Below are positions 1 through 8,301 of a stretch of DNA of 64,000 nt, piece by piece. The stretch is from Pseudomonadota bacterium (GTDB lineage: Bacteria; Pseudomonadota; Gammaproteobacteria; Steroidobacterales; Steroidobacteraceae). The DNA lies in NCBI GenBank assembly GCA_018241505.1, contig JAFEDS010000009.1, positions 62,001 through 126,000 on the forward strand, given 5' to 3'. Both the position numbers and the translations under genes were made by a program. The notes below the pieces were generated by a model. It was not told where the DNA came from and did no database searches. It worked only from the letters and a program-made list of their open reading frames with translations. Every line of letters starts with the position of its first letter. The stretch's first letter is position 1.

Positions 1-150
1 CGACGTTGGCGCAAGGCGTGGCACACACCGCAGCTCATTGGTCTCGGTTACTCGTTTCAGCAGGTCGAACACATCACTTCCGCCGCACACGACGTTCTGA
101 TGGATGCGGTGGTCACTGAAAAAGGGGTCGTACGATGCGCTACTGGCTGA
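1..150 (+). CDS. 5-formyltetrahydrofolate cyclo-ligase, C-terminal end (partial)
   Basis: Frame 1 is open from the first base to a TGA at 148-150 and gives the last 49 residues of a protein. The tail has the family's closing pattern: a GLGYSFQQV segment, then an HDVLMDAVVTEKGVV segment, matching the G-x-G/A-Y-x-x-Q and HD-x-x-LD-x-V-x-TE-x-G blocks of 5-FTHF cyclo-ligase (YgfA/MTHFS). That enzyme uses ATP to convert 5-formyl-THF to 5,10-methenyl-THF in the cytosol. Its stop lies 16 nt inside the next gene, so the two are probably co-transcribed and translationally coupled. The N-terminus lies outside the window, so the ATP-binding residues cannot be checked. Confidence 0.82.
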   Translation, partial: RRWRKAWHTPQLIGLGYSFQQVEHITSAAHDVLMDAVVTEKGVVRCATG

Positions 151-599
151 TGAAGACGGAACCCGACACATTCGGTGTCGATGATCTGGCCGCTGCTGCG
201 CGTTCCACCACTTCATGGGACGGCGTGCGCAATTACCAGGCTCGCAACACCCTGCGCGACGATATGAAGATGAAGGACCAGGTCTTCCTGTACCACTCGA
301 GTACCGCGGTACCGGGCATCGTCGCCGTGATGGAGGTCGTGAAGGAGGGTTACCCCGACACAACGGCGTTCGATAAGAAGGATCACCACTACGATCCGGA
401 CAGCGACCCCGCGAAGCCACGCTGGTACATGGTCGATGTGCGCTTGAAGCGGCGTCTCGCCCGCATCATCACACTCGAAGAGCTGCGCAAACATGCTGCA
501 AAAGAGCTGCGCGGCATGGTGCTGCTGCGGCCGGGCAACCGTCTGTCAGTAGTGCCGGTGGAAGCCGCTCATTGGAAATTCATCCTCTCGCTGGAGTGA
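135..599 (+). CDS. EVE domain-containing protein
   Basis: The protein has 154 residues, the usual length of a stand-alone EVE (formerly DUF55) protein. It opens with YWLMKTEPDTF, followed by WDGVRNYQARN near residues 28-38 and a FLYHS segment near 51-55, which are the hallmark blocks of the fold. EVE domains belong to the PUA/YTH-like superfamily and are thought to bind modified nucleobases in RNA or DNA; the ligand is not known here. The ATG lies inside the end of the cyclo-ligase gene. Stand-alone EVE genes next to 5-FTHF cyclo-ligase and rpiA are a familiar arrangement in proteobacteria, so this looks like a housekeeping copy and not a defence-linked one. Confidence 0.9.
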   Translation: MRYWLMKTEPDTFGVDDLAAAARSTTSWDGVRNYQARNTLRDDMKMKDQVFLYHSSTAVPGIVAVMEVVKEGYPDTTAFDKKDHHYDPDSDPAKPRWYMVDVRLKRRLARIITLEELRKHAAKELRGMVLLRPGNRLSVVPVEAAHWKFILSLE

Positions 600-660
600 T
601 GCGCGCGTCAGGGGGAGTGGATGGAGTTCACACTCACGCGCCTAGCACACTCTCGCTCGC

Positions 661-688
661 TTGTAATTTAATTTCGCATCTATATACT
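661..688 (+). promoter_or_regulatory. Sigma-70-type promoter of the lysine-rich microgene
   Basis: TTGTAA (661-666) and TATACT (683-688) are separated by 16 bp inside an AT-rich island that stands out from its GC-rich surroundings. The predicted start of transcription, near 695, lies about 33 nt before the microgene ATG at 728. It is the clearest sigma-70 promoter in the first 3 kb. Confidence 0.6.
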
Positions 689-727
689 CCGACCCCGGAC
701 TAACCTTAATTCACTTGGAGAGCCAAC

Positions 728-778
728 ATGGCGAAAGCAAAGAAGAAGGCGAAGAAGAAAGCCGCTAAGAAGAAGTAA
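728..778 (+). CDS. Lysine-rich 16-residue peptide (putative microprotein)
   Basis: An ATG at 728 opens a 16-codon frame ending in TAA at 776-778. The product is MAKAKKKAKKKAAKKK: eleven lysines, four alanines and the initiator Met. A TTGGAGAG Shine-Dalgarno sequence sits 6-13 nt upstream, a promoter lies at 661-688, and two hairpins follow the stop. The composition resembles the lysine/alanine tails of H1-like bacterial proteins and ribosome-associated basic peptides, so nucleic-acid or ribosome binding is plausible but inferred. Such frames are below the length cut-off of most annotation pipelines. Alternatively, it could be a leader peptide for rpiA: a lysine-rich run followed by hairpins just before a gene looks superficially like attenuation, though rpiA has no link to lysine. 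Confidence 0.6.
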   Translation: MAKAKKKAKKKAAKKK

Positions 779-784
779 TTTCAA

Positions 785-814
785 CTCGGCGGCGCGGGTA
801 ACCCGCCCGCCGAG
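785..814 (+). terminator. Hairpin after the lysine-rich microgene
   Basis: A 13-bp GC-rich stem (CTCGGCGG-GCGGG with one bulged C) closes on a TAA loop 6 nt after the microgene stop. There is no T-run, so it may stabilise the transcript's 3' end instead of terminating it. Confidence 0.5.
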
Positions 815-827
815 GACTTCTTCGAGA

Positions 828-855
828 GACTATGCCCGCGTAAGCGGGCATAGTC
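828..855 (+). terminator. Second hairpin before rpiA
   Basis: This is a perfect 12-bp stem with a GTAA tetraloop, followed by CGTTTCTGG. It lies between the microgene and the rpiA Shine-Dalgarno sequence (GGAGG, 862-866). With the preceding hairpin it could terminate the short transcript or separate it from the rpiA message. Confidence 0.5.
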
Positions 856-873
856 GTTTCTGGAGGTACCCAA

Positions 874-1542
874 ATGTCTGCTGAAGGTGACGCAAAGAAG
901 CGGTTGGCGGCCCAGGCCGCACTGGATTACGTGGTCGACGGCGCCGTGATCGGTGTCGGCACCGGTTCCACGGTGAATTTCTTCATTGAGGCGCTCATTC
1001 CGTACCGCAACCGCGTTCGAGCCGCCGTTTCCAGTTCCAACGCCTCCACTGAACGGCTTCAGGCGGGTGGCATACCCGTACTGGACCTCAATGAGGTCGA
1101 GGATCTCGGCGTGTATGTCGATGGTGCGGATGAGGCGACCCGCGGCCTGCACCTGATCAAAGGTGGCGGCGCGGCCCTGACGCGCGAGAAGATTGTTGCT
1201 GCCGCTGCGGCGCGGTTCGTCTGTATCGCGGATGAAAGCAAGGTCGTTGCGCGGTTGGGTACGTTCCCACTGCCCATTGAAGTGATCCCGATGGCGCGCT
1301 CATACGTTAAGCGGCAACTGGCGACCCATGGCGGCCGTGCCGTATGGCGTCAGGGTGTTGTGACCGACAACGGCAACCACATCCTGGATGTTCATGGCCT
1401 GACTATCGACGACCCGCCGGCGATGGAGTCCGAGCTGAATCAGATCGTGGGCGTGGTTACCGTAGGGTTATTCGCGCGCCGTCCCGCCGATGTACTGATC
1501 CTCGGTACTGCGCAGGGAATCAAAGTCCTGCCACAGAAGTAG
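874..1542 (+). CDS. rpiA: Ribose-5-phosphate isomerase A
   Basis: RpiA interconverts ribose-5-phosphate and ribulose-5-phosphate in the non-oxidative pentose phosphate pathway. The 222 residues match the family length (about 219 in E. coli). Visible motifs are the phosphate-binding loop [11 protein letters not shown] (27-37), the DGADE block (83-87) and [11 protein letters not shown] (96-106), which holds the catalytic Glu105 and Lys96. The start is set by GGAGG seven bases upstream of ATG 874. It follows the microgene and two hairpins, so it may have its own promoter or read through from upstream. The next gene, phhB, converges on it with a 30-nt gap. Confidence 0.97.
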   Translation: MSAEGDAKKRLAAQAALDYVVDGAVIGVGTGSTVNFFIEALIPYRNRVRAAVSSSNASTERLQAGGIPVLDLNEVEDLGVYVDGADEATRGLHLIKGGGAALTREKIVAAAAARFVCIADESKVVARLGTFPLPIEVIPMARSYVKRQLATHGGRAVWRQGVVTDNGNHILDVHGLTIDDPPAMESELNQIVGVVTVGLFARRPADVLILGTAQGIKVLPQK

Positions 1543-1572
1543 TGGCGGAGGAAGTATTGCCGCGGTGCGGCT

Positions 1573-1917
1573 TCAGACGCGCGGTATTCGATCGATCTTC
1601 GCCGCGCAAATGAAGTCGTTCTCCGACAGACCCCGGATGGCGTGGGTCGTATACCGGATGCGGCAGTAGTTGTAGCCGACCTCGAGGTCCGGGTGATGGT
1701 CCTCGATGTTGGCCAGATGTGCGACGGCGTTCACAAAACTCATGGTCCGATAGAAGTCCTTGAAGGCGAGCTCACGGCGGATCGAGCGGTGATCCGCCGT
1801 AAGCTGCCATCCGCCATCCAGATCGGCGAGCAGTGCCTCCGCGGCCTCGCGTGTCAAAGGTGCAACGCCACCTTCACATGGCTTGCACTTTTTCTGCGCG
1901 AGGGCGAGATCGCTCAT
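1573..1917 (-). CDS. phhB: 4a-hydroxytetrahydrobiopterin dehydratase (pterin-4a-carbinolamine dehydratase)
   Basis: This 114-residue enzyme dehydrates 4a-hydroxytetrahydropterin, regenerating the cofactor of aromatic amino acid hydroxylases. The active-site block EDHHPD is at residues 72-77, followed by the typical [11 protein letters not shown] strand. Its ATG overlaps the ispG stop (ATGA), so it is the second gene of an ispG-phhB transcript. No phenylalanine hydroxylase gene lies in the window, so its partner is either elsewhere or the protein serves another pterin-dependent enzyme such as the molybdopterin type. Confidence 0.93.
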   Translation of the reverse strand: MSDLALAQKKCKPCEGGVAPLTREAAEALLADLDGGWQLTADHRSIRRELAFKDFYRTMSFVNAVAHLANIEDHHPDLEVGYNYCRIRYTTHAIRGLSENDFICAAKIDRIPRV

Positions 1918-3176
1918 GCGTCGACCGCCACATCCGCGTCAGTCACTTCCGCATCCTGGTCCTTGTGGGCGAAGCTGCGCGCAACATACCTCTCGACGAG
2001 GTCCTGGAATTCCTCCGCGATGCGGTCACCTTTGAGCGTCACCGTTTTCTCACCGTCTTCATACACGGGCGCAATCGGTCGCTCACCCGTCCCAGGCAAG
2101 CTGATTCCAATGTTGGCGTGCTTGCTCTCACCAGGACCGTTCACCACGCAACCCATAACCGCCACCGTCATATCTTCGACACCCTCGTATTGACGGCGCC
2201 ATTCGGGCATACGGTGTCGGATGTGCGATTGGATCTGCTTGGCCAGCTCCTGGAACACGGTACTCGTCGTGCGGCCACATCCGGGGCAGGCCACCACCAT
2301 GGGTGTGAATGAGCGCAGACCCATCGTCTGAAGTATCTCCTGCGCAACGATGACCTCGTTGGTACGGTCACCGTTGGGTTCAGGAGTCAGCGATACGCGA
2401 ATCGTGTCACCGATGCCCTGCTGCAGAAGCACTGCCATGCCCGCGGTCGATGCGACGATACCCTTGGAGCCCATGCCCGCTTCGGTGAGACCGAGATGCA
2501 GTGGATAGTCACAGCGGGAGGCGAGTGCCGTGTAGATCGCGATGAGGTCCTGAACTCCACTGACCTTCGCTGACAGAATGATCCGGTCGTGACGCATGCC
2601 GGCTTCTTCAGCGCGTTGTGCGCTCTCGATGGCGGATGTCACGACGGCATGTCGCATCACTTCCTGTGCGCTCAAAGGTTCAGGGCGTGCGTTGTTCTCG
2701 TCCATCAAGCGGGCCAGCAGGTCCTGATCCAGACTTCCCCAGTTGACGCCGATGCGCACCGGCTTCTCGTAGCGACAAGCCATCTCGATCATTTCCACGA
2801 ACTGCGGATCGCGCTTGCTGCCGCGACCCACGTTGCCGGGGTTGATTCGATACTTCGCCAAAGCTTGCGCACACGACGGATGCTCGCGAAGCAGCTTGTG
2901 ACCGTTGAAGTGGAAGTCTCCGACCAACGGGACATTGACGCCCAACTGCGCGAGTCGATCCCGAATGGGTGCCACCGCCGCGGCAGCTTCGCTCGTGTTG
3001 ACGGTGACGCGCACCATCTCGGACCCCGCGCGTGCGAGTGCCTTGACCTGCTGCGCCGTGCCTTCGATATCGGCCGTGTCAGTGTTCGTCATCGACTGCA
3101 CGACAATGGGTGCAGCGCCGCCTACGCGGACGGTGCCAACGGAAACCTGAACGGATTGTCTGCGGGGAGGTGCCAT
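1914..3176 (-). CDS. ispG: 4-hydroxy-3-methylbut-2-en-1-yl diphosphate synthase (IspG/GcpE)
   Basis: IspG is the [4Fe-4S] enzyme of the MEP isoprenoid pathway that reduces MEcPP to HMBPP. Cluster ligands are visible in [11 protein letters not shown] and [11 protein letters not shown] in the C-terminal part; the N-terminal TIM barrel begins at VQVGTV-like SVGTVRVGG and [11 protein letters not shown] chose ATG 3176 (420 residues, starting MAPPRRQSV) because the longer frame upstream reads across the glycine riboswitch region and looks non-coding. There is no clear Shine-Dalgarno sequence before it, and an A/T-rich TATCAA box sits 5-11 nt upstream, so the message may be leaderless or nearly so. 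It is longer than E. coli IspG (372) through inserts seen in other proteobacteria. It diverges from the gcv operon. Confidence 0.95.
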   Translation of the reverse strand: MAPPRRQSVQVSVGTVRVGGAAPIVVQSMTNTDTADIEGTAQQVKALARAGSEMVRVTVNTSEAAAAVAPIRDRLAQLGVNVPLVGDFHFNGHKLLREHPSCAQALAKYRINPGNVGRGSKRDPQFVEMIEMACRYEKPVRIGVNWGSLDQDLLARLMDENNARPEPLSAQEVMRHAVVTSAIESAQRAEEAGMRHDRIILSAKVSGVQDLIAIYTALASRCDYPLHLGLTEAGMGSKGIVASTAGMAVLLQQGIGDTIRVSLTPEPNGDRTNEVIVAQEILQTMGLRSFTPMVVACPGCGRTTSTVFQELAKQIQSHIRHRMPEWRRQYEGVEDMTVAVMGCVVNGPGESKHANIGISLPGTGERPIAPVYEDGEKTVTLKGDRIAEEFQDLVERYVARSFAHKDQDAEVTDADVAVDA

Positions 3177-3236
3177 AAGTATTGATATTCGGGAGGGGGT
3201 GGGGGATCGGGAATGAGTAGTCCCTATTCTACATGC

Positions 3237-3242
3237 TATGAT
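3237..3242 (+). promoter_or_regulatory. gcvT: Candidate -10 box for the gcv operon
   Basis: TATGAT matches the -10 consensus at five of six positions and lies about 20 nt before the riboswitch starts. No good -35 element is seen at the right distance, so the call is tentative. Confidence 0.35.
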
Positions 3243-3254
3243 CGCATCGCTCGC

Positions 3255-3490
3255 TGAAGGGGTCTGTTCGGAGAGAGTCCGGTACTGCCGGAACGCCGAA
3301 GGCGCAAGTTTCCGCCCGGAAACGCTCAGGCAACAGGACGGCAGACCTCGGTGGGCGCTTCTATAGACATAAGAGGCGCCTCGAGCGGGCTCTGGAGAGT
3401 GGTGTCTCAATGATCACGGACACCCACCGAAGGGGAGCGGCGCCCACTGGCGTCTGATCTCTCAGGTCCAAGGACAGAAGGGCGGCACGT
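3255..3490 (+). ncRNA. Tandem glycine riboswitch
   Basis: Two glycine aptamers lie head to tail before gcvT. The first (about 3261-3347) is closed by GGTCTG/CAGACC and carries GAGAGAG, GCCGAAGG-GCAA and the CTCAGGCAACAGGAC block. The second (about 3384-3482) carries GGAGAG, CACCGAAGGGG and CTCTCAGGTCCAAGGACAGA. These are the conserved joining segments of the gcvT RNA family. The 3' end lies about 40 nt before the gcvT start. I see no U-tract terminator, so control is probably at translation initiation, switching the cleavage system on when glycine is abundant. Confidence 0.93.
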
Positions 3491-3525
3491 GCATGCACAG
3501 TGCTGTCTATTCTCTTGGAGGACCG

Positions 3526-4617
3526 ATGGGACGCAAAACCCCGCTTTTTGAGCTTCACCAGGAACTTGGCGCCCGGATCGTCGATTTCGGCGGCTGGGAC
3601 ATGCCGGTTCAATACGCTTCGCAGATCACCGAGCACCACGCCGTGCGCCGTGCTTCCGGTGTGTTCGACGTCTCTCATATGTGCCCCGTCGATCTGAAAG
3701 GCGCACGGGTACGCGAATTTCTCCAGTACTTGCTGGCGAACGATGTGTCCAAGCTGCAACGTCCGGGCAAGGCACTCTATTCCTGCATGCTCAATGAAGC
3801 GGGTGGGGTGCTGGACGATCTGATTGTCTACTTCCTCACCGACTCGTGGTTCCGGCTCGTCGTCAACGCGGGCACGCGTGACAAGGACCTCGCGTGGATC
3901 CGTCAGCACAGCGCGAAGTTCGATGTCGAGGTCACAGAGCTGACCAATCTCGCCATGCTGGCGATTCAAGGTCCGGAGGCGCGTGCGAAGACGGCGTCAC
4001 TGTTGTCAGCTACCGCCGCGGATGCGGCCCTTGCGCTCGGGCCATTCTTCGGCGCCCAGGTCGACAACTGGTTCGTGGCGCGCACGGGCTACACCGGCGA
4101 GGACGGCTTCGAAGTGATGATTCCTGCCGCGGATGCCGTGCGCGTCTGGCGCGAGTTGAATGCGGCCGGTGTTGCATCCTGCGGCCTGGGGGCACGTGAC
4201 ACGCTTCGGCTCGAGGCCGGCATGAACCTGTATGGCAACGACATGGATGAGAAAACCCATCCATTCGAGTCGGGCCTGGCGTGGACGGTGGCAATGCAAC
4301 CCGCCGATCGTGATTTCATCGGGCGAACCGCCCTGGAAAACATCACCCCGTCACGCCAACTCGTGGGTCTGTTGCTGGAGGAACGCGGTGTCCTGCGTGG
4401 CCACCAACGCGTGGTGACGGCCGCCGGAGCTGGCGAAATCACCAGTGGCACTTTCTCTCCAACGCTCGAGCGCTCGATTGCGCTCGCGCGGATCCCCGCC
4501 GGCGCGCAGCAACAGGTGCAGGTGGACATCCGTGGAAAACTTCTCAACGCACGGGTCGTAAAACCCCCGTTTGTACGATTCGGCCAGTCGAAGATTGAAA
4601 CCGGAGTAATCGCATGA
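3526..4617 (+). CDS. gcvT: Glycine cleavage system T protein (aminomethyltransferase)
   Basis: GcvT takes the aminomethyl group from lipoylated GcvH and transfers it to tetrahydrofolate, releasing ammonia and 5,10-methylene-THF. The 363 residues starting at MGRKTPLF match the family (364 in E. coli). Landmarks are the GGWDMPVQY block, VFDVSHM, the LNEAGGVLDDLIVY segment with the catalytic Asp, and GYTGEDGFE. An ATG 33 nt upstream is in frame, but TTGGAGGA just before ATG 3526 decides this start. Its stop overlaps the gcvH start (ATGA). Controlled by the glycine riboswitch upstream. Confidence 0.97.
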   Translation: MGRKTPLFELHQELGARIVDFGGWDMPVQYASQITEHHAVRRASGVFDVSHMCPVDLKGARVREFLQYLLANDVSKLQRPGKALYSCMLNEAGGVLDDLIVYFLTDSWFRLVVNAGTRDKDLAWIRQHSAKFDVEVTELTNLAMLAIQGPEARAKTASLLSATAADAALALGPFFGAQVDNWFVARTGYTGEDGFEVMIPAADAVRVWRELNAAGVASCGLGARDTLRLEAGMNLYGNDMDEKTHPFESGLAWTVAMQPADRDFIGRTALENITPSRQLVGLLLEERGVLRGHQRVVTAAGAGEITSGTFSPTLERSIALARIPAGAQQQVQVDIRGKLLNARVVKPPFVRFGQSKIETGVIA

Positions 4618-5009
4618 GCAATGTTCCTCCCGATCTGAAATACACGAAAACCCACGAGTGGGTGCGCAACCTGTCCGATGGTACGGTTGAAATCGGGATT
4701 ACCGATCACGCCCAACACGCGCTGGGCGACCTGGTTTTTGTGGAGGTTCCTGAAGGCGGCCGCACGGTGGCCGTGGGTGAGCCGACTGCCGTGGTTGAAT
4801 CCGTGAAGGCGGCCTCCGATGTGTATTCCCCGATCGCCGGTGTTGTTACGCAGGGCAATCCGGGCCTCGCATCGGAACCCGAAGCGGTCAACAACGATCC
4901 TTATGGCAACGGCTGGCTGATGCGCGTGCGTCCCACCAATGGGGCGGCCACGGCCGAACTGATGGCAGCGCCTGAGTATCTGAAGCTCTTGCAGACGGAG
5001 GCCGGCTGA
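4614..5009 (+). CDS. gcvH: Glycine cleavage system H protein (lipoyl carrier)
   Basis: This is a small lipoyl carrier (131 residues) that shuttles the methylamine intermediate between P, T and L proteins. The lipoylation site is the Lys in [14 protein letters not shown] (near residue 65), and the HEWV and YGNGWL blocks are present. It is tightly coupled: ATG within the gcvT stop, TGA sharing a base with the gcvPA ATG (TGATG). Confidence 0.97.
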   Translation: MSNVPPDLKYTKTHEWVRNLSDGTVEIGITDHAQHALGDLVFVEVPEGGRTVAVGEPTAVVESVKAASDVYSPIAGVVTQGNPGLASEPEAVNNDPYGNGWLMRVRPTNGAATAELMAAPEYLKLLQTEAG

Positions 5010-6391
5010 TGGCTTTCATCCCTCATACCCCCGCCGACGTTGCGGCCATGCTCGCGACCATCGGCGTGTCGAGCATCGAACAGTTGTTCGATGAAATTCC
5101 CGCTTCCTTGCGCGTGAAGTCACTGGACGGTGTGCCGGTTGAGCTGAACGAGATGCAGATCGGGCGGCTCATGAGCGAACGCGCCCGCGCCGATGGCCGG
5201 CCGCTGTGCTTCATCGGGGCTGGCGCCTACGAGCATCACATTCCATCCGCCGTCTGGGCTATTGCGACCCGAGGCGAATTCTACAGCGCCTACACGCCCT
5301 ATCAGGCGGAGGCGAGCCAGGGCACGCTGCAGCTCATCTACGAATATCAGTCGATGATTGCGAGCCTGACCGGCATGGATGTTGCCAATGCCTCCCTGTA
5401 CGACGGCGCATCCGCGGTAGCTGAAGCGAGCCTCATGGCGGTTCGGGCCAACCGTAAATCGAAGTCACTGCGCATCCTGGTGCCCCGCACCGTGAATCCG
5501 GCCTACCGCCGTGTTGCGATCTCGACGGCCGGCAACCAGGGCCTGCGCTTCGAGGATGTTCCCTACAGCCCGGAGAGCGGGCTCACGCCCGTCGAGGCGC
5601 TGAAGAAGTACGAGGGTGAGGACATCACCGCCCTGGTCATCCAACAGCCCAATTTTTTCGGCCAGCTCGAGGAGGTCGATGCCCTGACCGACTGGGCCCA
5701 CGCCCACGGAATTTTCGTCATTGCGGTGGTGAATCCCACCTCGCTCGCGTTGCTGCGGCCTCCGGGTGAGTGGGGCACAGCCGGCAAGGGTGCGGACATT
5801 GTTGTTGGCGATGGCCAGCCGCTCGGTGTGCCCCTGTCTTCCGGGGGGCCGTACTTCGGTTTCATGACCACACGGACGGAGTATGTCCGCCAGATGCCCG
5901 GACGCATCGTGGGACGCACGGTCGACCTGAACGGCCGCCAGGGCTTTACCCTGACCCTGCAGGCCCGAGAACAGCACATCCGCCGTGCCAAGGCGACCTC
6001 CAACATCTGCACCAACCAGGGCCTCCTGGTCACCGCCGCAACCATCTACATGTCCCTGATGGGACCGGTCGGACTGGAGCGGACCGCCGCCGCTTCTCAT
6101 GCTCGTGCCAACGACCTGGTGATGGCGCTCACGAGCGTCAAAGGCGTGCGTCGGGCCTTCACGGGTCCCTTCTTCCACGAGGCGGTTGTGTTGTTCGATC
6201 GCCCGGTCGCACCCATCCTGACTTCGCTCGCCAACCGCGGAATCCTGGGGGGGCTCGACCTCTCGGAAATGTACCCCGAGTTGGGCTACGCCCTGCTCGT
6301 GTGCGCTACCGAGACGAAGACACTGAGTGACATCAACAGCTATGTGACGGCACTGGGCGAGGTCCTGCAGTCAGCCGTGCGCGCCGCCTGA
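5009..6391 (+). CDS. gcvPA: Glycine dehydrogenase (decarboxylating) subunit 1
   Basis: This is the N-terminal half of the P protein, encoded as a separate 460-residue subunit. It carries the [16 protein letters not shown] and [20 protein letters not shown] blocks typical of GcvPA and pairs with GcvPB to form an alpha2beta2 decarboxylase. The PLP lysine is in the partner, not here. The split form is shared with many Gram-positives, archaea and some gammaproteobacteria, whereas E. coli has a single fused GcvP. Confidence 0.97.
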   Translation: MAFIPHTPADVAAMLATIGVSSIEQLFDEIPASLRVKSLDGVPVELNEMQIGRLMSERARADGRPLCFIGAGAYEHHIPSAVWAIATRGEFYSAYTPYQAEASQGTLQLIYEYQSMIASLTGMDVANASLYDGASAVAEASLMAVRANRKSKSLRILVPRTVNPAYRRVAISTAGNQGLRFEDVPYSPESGLTPVEALKKYEGEDITALVIQQPNFFGQLEEVDALTDWAHAHGIFVIAVVNPTSLALLRPPGEWGTAGKGADIVVGDGQPLGVPLSSGGPYFGFMTTRTEYVRQMPGRIVGRTVDLNGRQGFTLTLQAREQHIRRAKATSNICTNQGLLVTAATIYMSLMGPVGLERTAAASHARANDLVMALTSVKGVRRAFTGPFFHEAVVLFDRPVAPILTSLANRGILGGLDLSEMYPELGYALLVCATETKTLSDINSYVTALGEVLQSAVRAA

Positions 6392-6402
6392 GGAAAAGCC
6401 CA

Positions 6403-7890
6403 ATGCGAACCCAAGACAAAGACCACGAAAAGGTGATTTTCGAGTATTCGCACCCGGGCCGCGGCGCCACGGATCAATGGCCGCAGGCGTTGCCTGACTC
6501 GGCCACCGCGGATCTGCCGCAGCAGTTGCGGCGCAGCCGCCGCGCGCAGTTGCCGGAAGTGAGCGAGCTCGAGACCGTGCGGCACTTCACACGCCTGTCG
6601 CATCTCAACTTCTCCATCGACACGCACTTCTACCCGTTGGGGTCGTGCACCATGAAGTACAACCCGAAGGCCTGTAATCAGTACGCGATGCTGCCTGAGT
6701 TCCTGGGCAGGCATCCGCTCGGCCCGGAGTCGCACGGCCAGGGCTTTCTCGCCTGCATGTACGAGCTGCAGGAGATGTTGAAGGAGGTGACGGGCATGCA
6801 GGGTGTTGCCCTGAGCCCCATGGCCGGCGCGCACGGCGAATTTGCCGGTGTGGCCATGATCCGTGCCTATCATCGCTCGCGCGGCGATCTGGCCCGTAAC
6901 GAGATCATTGTTCCGGAAGCGGCGCATGGCACCAACCCCGCGACCGCCACAATGTGCGGCTGCGTCGTGCGCGAGATCCCTGTCAACGAAGAGGGCGATA
7001 TCGACCTCGAGGCCCTGAAAGGTGCCGTTGGCCCCAACACCGCCGGCATTATGTTGACTAACCCTTCGACCCTGGGGGTGTTTGAGCGGCGCATCGAGGA
7101 AGTGGCCCGCATCGTTCATGCGGCCGGTGGCCTGCTGTATTACGACGGCGCCAACCTCAATGCGATTCTGGGCAAGGTGCGCCCGGGCGACATGGGGTTC
7201 GATGTCATTCATATGAACCTCCACAAAACCTTCTCAACCCCTCACGGCGGCGGAGGTCCGGGTGCCGGGGCAGTGGGTGTGAGCGCGCGTCTGCGGCCTT
7301 TCCTGCCCCTGCCGATCGTGGGTTTGGATGAGGGCAACCGTTACCGCTGGCTGACCGAGAAGGACCTGCCGCAGTCCATCGGGCGTTTGTCAGCTTTCAT
7401 GGGCAACGCCGGAGTACTGTTGCGGGCCTACATATACATGCGGATGCTGGGGCGTGAGGGAATGAGCCAGGTGGGCGAATACGCCACCCTCAACGCGAAC
7501 TACATGCTGTCGAGATTGAAAAGCGCCGGTTTTGATGCGGCGTACCCTTCCCGCCGGGCGAGTCATGAGTTCATCATCACCCTCAAGCGTCAGGCACGTG
7601 AACTTGATGTGACAGCCATGGACTTCGCCAAGCGTCTACTCGACCATGGGTTCCACGCTCCAACCACCTATTTCCCGTTGCTGGTGCCGGAATGCCTGTT
7701 GATCGAGCCGACGGAAACCGAGAGCAAGGACATTCTGGACGCCTTCGTGACCGCCATGACGCAGATTCAGCAGGAGGCCGAACAGGAACCCGAGCGCGTG
7801 ACGAGCGCACCGCATACCATGCCGGTGCGACGGCTCGACGACGTTCGGGCGGCGAAGCAGTTGGATCTCAGATGGAAGCCGACAGCGTAG
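6403..7890 (+). CDS. gcvPB: Glycine dehydrogenase (decarboxylating) subunit 2
   Basis: This 495-residue PLP-binding half decarboxylates glycine and loads the aminomethyl group onto GcvH. The Schiff-base lysine is in [20 protein letters not shown], with SCTMKYNPK and [11 protein letters not shown] upstream. It starts 11 nt after gcvPA. The last 19 nt overlap dgkA. Lipoamide dehydrogenase (L protein) is not in the operon and must be supplied from elsewhere. Confidence 0.97.
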   Translation: MRTQDKDHEKVIFEYSHPGRGATDQWPQALPDSATADLPQQLRRSRRAQLPEVSELETVRHFTRLSHLNFSIDTHFYPLGSCTMKYNPKACNQYAMLPEFLGRHPLGPESHGQGFLACMYELQEMLKEVTGMQGVALSPMAGAHGEFAGVAMIRAYHRSRGDLARNEIIVPEAAHGTNPATATMCGCVVREIPVNEEGDIDLEALKGAVGPNTAGIMLTNPSTLGVFERRIEEVARIVHAAGGLLYYDGANLNAILGKVRPGDMGFDVIHMNLHKTFSTPHGGGGPGAGAVGVSARLRPFLPLPIVGLDEGNRYRWLTEKDLPQSIGRLSAFMGNAGVLLRAYIYMRMLGREGMSQVGEYATLNANYMLSRLKSAGFDAAYPSRRASHEFIITLKRQARELDVTAMDFAKRLLDHGFHAPTTYFPLLVPECLLIEPTETESKDILDAFVTAMTQIQQEAEQEPERVTSAPHTMPVRRLDDVRAAKQLDLRWKPTA

Positions 7891-8258
7891 TCATAGATCG
7901 GTTCAAGCCTCGGGGCGCCACGCGGATGTGGCGTGCCCTTGGGGCGAGCATCCGTGGCTTGCGGGGGGCTTTCCGTGAGGAGGCAGCCTTCCGGCAGGAA
8001 CTTGGCCTCGCCGCGGTCGTCATACCCCTGGCGATGTGGCTGGGTCACACGGGGGTCGAGCGTGCGTTGCTCATTGCCCCGATGCTGCTTACCCTGGTGG
8101 TGGAGCTGATCAACAGCGCCATAGAGGCGACGGTTGACCGGATCGGCTTCGAAAGGCACGCCCTGGCCGGCCTGGCCAAGGATATCGGCTCGGCGGCGGT
8201 CCTCATGTCGTTGTTTCTGCTGGGCACGGTCTGGCTGCTGGTTCTGCTCGGCCGGTAA
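7872..8258 (+). CDS. dgkA: Diacylglycerol kinase (prokaryotic, integral membrane)
   Basis: This 128-residue inner-membrane kinase phosphorylates diacylglycerol to phosphatidic acid. It has three hydrophobic segments and the family signatures EAAFRQE (catalytic/metal Glu) and [16 protein letters not shown] chose ATG 7872 inside the end of gcvPB because the 188-residue frame upstream is an out-of-phase reading of gcvPB. Its product is relevant to opgH action (see 52619), because transfer of phosphoglycerol to osmoregulated glucans can release diacylglycerol. Whether it is driven by the riboswitch promoter is unknown, but the overlap implies co-transcription. Confidence 0.93.
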   Translation: MEADSVVIDRFKPRGATRMWRALGASIRGLRGAFREEAAFRQELGLAAVVIPLAMWLGHTGVERALLIAPMLLTLVVELINSAIEATVDRIGFERHALAGLAKDIGSAAVLMSLFLLGTVWLLVLLGR

Positions 8259-8259
8259 A

Positions 8260-8280
8260 CTACGCGGCTGGGCCGCGTAG
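8260..8280 (+). terminator. Hairpin closing the gcv-dgkA operon
   Basis: A perfect 9-bp stem CTACGCGGC/GCCGCGTAG with a TGG loop begins one nucleotide after the dgkA stop. No T-run follows, so it may be an mRNA-end stabiliser or a weak terminator. Confidence 0.45.
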
Positions 8281-8301
8281 GCCCTCAACTTCAGGAGTCC
8301 T

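Noticed and set aside
135..599. EVE-domain gene as part of a phage-defence system
   Set aside because: It sits between 5-FTHF cyclo-ligase and rpiA in a housekeeping order, with no restriction, McrBC or nuclease genes around it.
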